Assembly (NCBI GenBank): GCA_964483625.1
Contig: CAZABB010000062.1
Location: forward strand, 1-7,598
Origin: JAFGQU01 sp964483625
Lineage (GTDB): Bacteria > Omnitrophota > Gorgyraeia > Duberdicusellales > 4484-171
DNA: 7,598 bases
Reading direction: 5' to 3'
Shown: positions 4,766 to 7,598 of the stretch, one piece after another
Layout of the letters: the number at the start of each line of letters is the position of its first letter
Numbering within the stretch: the stretch's first letter is position 1
Notes under the pieces: generated by a model
Database searches by the model: none
Told to the model about the DNA's origin: nothing
What the model saw: the letters and a program-made list of their open reading frames with translations, nothing else
Made by a program: the position numbers and the translations under genes

Positions 4766-7598
4766 TGTACCCTGGAATTCGACGGGGTACCCGTGGATAT
4801 CACGTCCGCGCCGGGAGAGGACATCGTTATCTCGCCGGGAATCGGCGGAAATACCCAGATCGGTACCGCAGCCGGGACAAATACCAACGCCACATCCAAT
4901 GATGATTTACATGTTACCGGAGTACTTGAAATCGACGGTTCTACATACGCCGACGGCGGCATTTTTTCCTCAAACAATATCCTGCCGAACGTGGATTCGA
5001 CCTATGCCCTCGGGTCGGATACCGCGGCATGGCAGTATCTTTACGTCGATACGATTGCCGGATTCGATAACGCGCTGACACTGGCACCCCCAGCCGGATA
5101 CAATTTGATCGGCGACGTTACCATATCGGCCCCCACCGGTAACGAAGTCGGTTACGACTTGTCCTTGGACGTCAATAAAGGCGGCGGAAGTTACACGGGA
5201 TTAAAATTCAACGTTACTGAAACCAGCGCCCCCGGAGGAAGTAACAATCTGTTCGATTTCCAAATCGGTTCGACTTCACGATTCCGCATGGCTTCCGACG
5301 GAACCCTTTATACGTATGAAGATATGTATATTTCCGACAACGCTCCCGCCTTCGATAACCCTTCGGCCGATGCCGACCTCTACATCAAGGGAAATCTTGA
5401 AGTCGACGGAAACATTTCCGGCGGAGGAGCCGCGGGTATCACTTACAATCTCGATGACGCCTATGACGACGGCTCAAGTATCGCCGTCGACAACACCGAC
5501 GTAGTATGGAATATGACCGCCCCGGCCAATTTTTACATTCAGGACGGAGGGAATCCGCTTCTGACCGCGACCAATACCGGATTAATCGGTATTAATACCA
5601 ATACTCCGGTGTATCAGCTGGACGTAAACGGGACGATCCGTTCCGGACGAGACGGTCAAGACGGACAATTACGGTTGTATTCCGAACAGGGCGGCACCGA
5701 TTATGAAGTCGTCATCGATCCGCACGCGGCAATGACCCAGAATGTAACCTACACTCTTCCGCCCGATGACGGGACCATAAACTATATCCTTATTACCGAC
5801 GGCGCAGGGAATTTAAGCTGGTCGGACACCTGGACCGAACAGACCGCTCCCGCCGATTACGTAAAAGCCAGAGCCGGCGGTATTGCCTCAAACGATGCCA
5901 CTTTATGGGGTACTAATGCCGATACCCATATCAACTTAGGATTCGGAACGTCGGCCACCGGTGCCAACGGACAGAATTACGGTTACGCAACCATAGGCGG
6001 CGGTCTGGATAATGTCGCCAGCAACGATTACGCCACCGTAGGCGGCGGTAATGCCAATATCGCCTCAGCGCAACACGCGACAGTCGGCGGCGGTGACACC
6101 AATACCGCCAGCGGCGATTATTCATTCGTCGGCGGCGGCGCCGATAACCAGGCCCAGAACCAGTATTCCGCGATAGCCGGCGGTGATACCAATATCGCTT
6201 CGGCTGATTACGCTTTTATCGGCGGCGGACAGAATAACACCGCCTCCGGCAACTATTCGGCAATCGGCGGGGGGTTGGAAAATGTCGCCTCCGGTGACTA
6301 TTCAGCCATACCCGGAGGAAACTGGTTACAGGTCGGCGACGGATCGTTCGGTTTCCGCGGCAGAATCGGCAACCCGGCCGCATTAACCGATGTCAGTGCT
6401 GAAACCAATACGTTCCACATTGTCGATGCTCATTTTCACCACAATTTCAACAATGAAAATGCCGATTTCCGGGTTGACGGAGATAATGTCGATAACGTCT
6501 TATTCGTCGACGCCTCAGCCGACTTCGTCGGCATATCCCGCAATAACCCGGCCTATGAACTGGACGTAAACGGGGATCTGCGGGTCACCGGAACCATTTA
6601 TGGAAGTATTGCGGCGGGAGGAGTCGCCGGCGGCTGGGTGGACGACGGGACGGAAATCCGCCTCGAGACGGATTCCGACGCAGTCGGCATAGGAACTCTT
6701 ACTCCCGACGCGAAGCTGGAACTGCTGGACGATACCGGGGAACAATTACGCTTGACCCATACCGATGGAGCCAATTATGCTTCTTTTACGGTCGACGCGG
6801 CCGGAGACATCACTCTCGCTCCTTCGGGAGGGAACAGTGATATTACCGGAACATTAACGGTTTCTTCCGATCTCACTTCCAATGCCGATCTGCAAATCGA
6901 CGGAAATACCACTCTGGGAGACGCCGCGGCCGATACGATTACCTTAAATGCCGCCGATATCACCTCGACGAACGCTTCGACCTGGGGATTAGCCGACGTA
7001 GCCGACGCGTTAAATGTCGATTCCGACACTCTGGTTATTGACGCATCAAGCGACGAAGTCGGTATCGGGACATCTTCTCCCGATCAAAGATTAGATGTGG
7101 AAATCGCCGGAAGCCCGCAAATACGGCTGACTCATACCGACGATACGATCTATACCGATCTGGAAGTCGATGCGGCCGGAGACCTGACGTTGACGACCAC
7201 CGGCGACGAGATATTTGTCGACGACCATATTCGCTGGACGACCGACAACACCTATGATATCGCCACCAACGGCACCCGGGTTCGTACCGGGTATTTCGGT
7301 ACGTCGATCGAGGTGGGGAATACCCATTTAGATGCCGATTCGCTGGATTACACCGCGGCCGGCGAGATCACTACCGGCGGCGCGATGACCTTAGACCCGG
7401 CGAACAACCAGAACCTGAACGTAACCCTGGCGGGAACGGGCGATATGATCGTCAATACCGACCAGCTCTATGTCGATACCGACGCCGCACGGGTCGGTAT
7501 CGGAACCGCGACTCCCGACGCCACATTGCATGTCGACGGCGATACGGTGGTAGCCACCGAGGGCGGCGGATACAGTTTCGATAATCCCGACGCGGGAG
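4682..7598 (+). CDS. Giant acidic repeat-rich secreted surface protein (adhesin/tail-fibre-like), 3'-partial
   Basis: An open frame of 972 codons with no stop, running off the window end. A signal peptide (MLRKVV, then a hydrophobic stretch to about residue 21, cut probably after VFA at 26-28) sends it out of the cytoplasm. The mature part is beta-prone and rich in Asp, Gly, Thr, Asn and Ala; I count only five Lys and no Cys after Cys29. Modules in order: TYALG-type motif (about 108-120); first VGIGT-like motif (302-317); TLPPDDGT...LITDGAGNLSW (358-380); seven 15-residue YadA-head-like repeats (435-539); then VGIGTxTPxxxLxV motifs at 616, 668, 793 and 938. Such motifs occur in giant surface proteins of candidate phyla and in phage-type fibres. 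Adhesion or a surface stalk is the best guess, but no anchor or C-terminal sorting domain is visible. The start has AGGGGG upstream and overlaps the helix-turn-helix gene by 38 bases. Exact function is unknown. Confidence 0.88.
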   Translation, partial: MLRKVVTITGICSFILLLSVGTFPDVFACTLEFDGVPVDITSAPGEDIVISPGIGGNTQIGTAAGTNTNATSNDDLHVTGVLEIDGSTYADGGIFSSNNILPNVDSTYALGSDTAAWQYLYVDTIAGFDNALTLAPPAGYNLIGDVTISAPTGNEVGYDLSLDVNKGGGSYTGLKFNVTETSAPGGSNNLFDFQIGSTSRFRMASDGTLYTYEDMYISDNAPAFDNPSADADLYIKGNLEVDGNISGGGAAGITYNLDDAYDDGSSIAVDNTDVVWNMTAPANFYIQDGGNPLLTATNTGLIGINTNTPVYQLDVNGTIRSGRDGQDGQLRLYSEQGGTDYEVVIDPHAAMTQNVTYTLPPDDGTINYILITDGAGNLSWSDTWTEQTAPADYVKARAGGIASNDATLWGTNADTHINLGFGTSATGANGQNYGYATIGGGLDNVASNDYATVGGGNANIASAQHATVGGGDTNTASGDYSFVGGGADNQAQNQYSAIAGGDTNIASADYAFIGGGQNNTASGNYSAIGGGLENVASGDYSAIPGGNWLQVGDGSFGFRGRIGNPAALTDVSAETNTFHIVDAHFHHNFNNENADFRVDGDNVDNVLFVDASADFVGISRNNPAYELDVNGDLRVTGTIYGSIAAGGVAGGWVDDGTEIRLETDSDAVGIGTLTPDAKLELLDDTGEQLRLTHTDGANYASFTVDAAGDITLAPSGGNSDITGTLTVSSDLTSNADLQIDGNTTLGDAAADTITLNAADITSTNASTWGLADVADALNVDSDTLVIDASSDEVGIGTSSPDQRLDVEIAGSPQIRLTHTDDTIYTDLEVDAAGDLTLTTTGDEIFVDDHIRWTTDNTYDIATNGTRVRTGYFGTSIEVGNTHLDADSLDYTAAGEITTGGAMTLDPANNQNLNVTLAGTGDMIVNTDQLYVDTDAARVGIGTATPDATLHVDGDTVVATEGGGYSFDNPDAG
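5585..5632 (+). repeat. VGIGTxTPxxxLxVxG motif, copy 1 (divergent)
   Basis: Encodes IGINTNTPVYQLDVNG (residues 302-317), the first of five such motifs. It is followed by TIRSGRDGQDGQLRL, a typical continuation in tail-fibre-like and candidate-phylum surface proteins. Confidence 0.7.
5984..6298 (+). repeat. Seven tandem 45-base repeats encoding 15-residue YadA-head-like units
   Basis: Units start at 5984, 6029, 6074, 6119, 6164, 6209 and 6254, with a degenerate eighth (YSAIPGGNW) at 6299. The protein consensus is Y-[AS]-x-[IV]-G-G-G-x-x-N-x-A-S-x-[DN]. The units resemble the 14-residue trimeric autotransporter head repeats (left-handed beta-roll), but with one residue more and GGG in place of IGx. 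DNA copies differ widely at synonymous sites, so the array is old and held by protein selection. Confidence 0.9.
6527..6574 (+). repeat. VGIGTxTPxxxLxVxG motif, copy 2 (divergent)
   Basis: Encodes VGISRNNPAYELDVNG (residues 616-631), close to copy 1 in its second half (Y-x-L-D-V-N-G), and is followed by DLRVTGTIYG. It lies soon after the YadA-head-like array and a His/Asn-rich stretch (FHIVDAHFHHNFNNEN). Confidence 0.7.
6683..7543 (+). repeat. Three VGIGTxTPDxxL modules of about 125-145 residues
   Basis: Canonical motifs begin at 6683 (VGIGTLTPDAKL), 7058 (VGIGTSSPDQRL) and 7493 (VGIGTATPDATL). The first two are each followed by a matching segment, [QI]-x-RLTHTD...VDAAGD[IL]TL, showing a duplicated module; the third runs on to the window edge. 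Between copies 4 and 5, W852-TTDNTYDIATNGTRV...GYFG is a degenerate relative of the TYALG motif near residue 108. Confidence 0.8.

Noticed and set aside
5931..6125. Minus-strand Arg/Trp-rich frame opposite the glycine repeats
   Set aside because: Its WRYWCHRRR-like pattern is the reverse reading of the GGCGGCGGT repeat array; not a gene.
5984..6298. CRISPR-like or recent microsatellite array
   Set aside because: The 45-base periodicity is in frame and encodes 15-residue protein repeats; copies are diverged at synonymous sites with no conserved DNA repeat/spacer structure.

Overview
The window reads as a chromosomal segment of an uncultivated Gram-negative-type bacterium. I tentatively suggest a candidate phylum of the Omnitrophota (OP3) kind. 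The reasons are the AATTCCA/AATCCCA repeat in the pilin gene, the layout of the type IV pilin/type II secretion operon, and a giant beta-rich surface protein with VGIGTxTP motifs. All three recur, as far as I remember, in genomes of that kind. This placement rests on memory of such genomes, not on a search.

Left part (1-4172, all + strand) is a compact pilus/secretion operon. It holds the C-terminal 324 codons of an inner-membrane platform protein (GspF/PilC), a GspG-like major pilin or pseudopilin, a PilX-like minor pilin, a PilV/GspI-like minor pilin, and a complete GspE/PilB assembly ATPase. The first four genes overlap or nearly touch (overlaps of 1 and 7 bases, gap of 2 bases) and mostly lack good Shine-Dalgarno sequences, so translational coupling is likely. 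A 137-base spacer with small stem-loops precedes the ATPase gene. Together the genes would build a type IV pilus or pseudopilus. The window lacks the secretin, prepilin peptidase and retraction ATPase needed to tell T4P from T2SS.

Middle part (4173-4470) is an AT-rich spacer with no gene. It holds two palindromic elements and alternative hairpins just after the ATPase gene, a TATAAT-like -10 box, and a perfect 12-bp inverted repeat about 35 bases before the next gene.

Right part (4471-7598) is a two-gene unit. A small excisionase/MerR-type helix-turn-helix protein (82 aa) overlaps by 38 bases the start of a very large, open-ended secreted protein (at least 972 codons, running off the window). 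That protein has a signal peptide, extreme Asp/Gly/Thr/Asn richness, almost no lysine, and no cysteine after residue 29. It carries seven 15-residue YadA-head-like repeats, five VGIGTxTPxxxLxV motifs, and 'TLPPDDGT...LITDGAGNLSW' and 'TYALG...W..LYV' motifs of the tail-fibre/adhesin type. I infer a surface adhesin or stalk whose expression is tied to its small DNA-binding partner, which may bind the palindrome upstream. Whether the neighbouring pilus/secretion machine is involved in its export is speculation.
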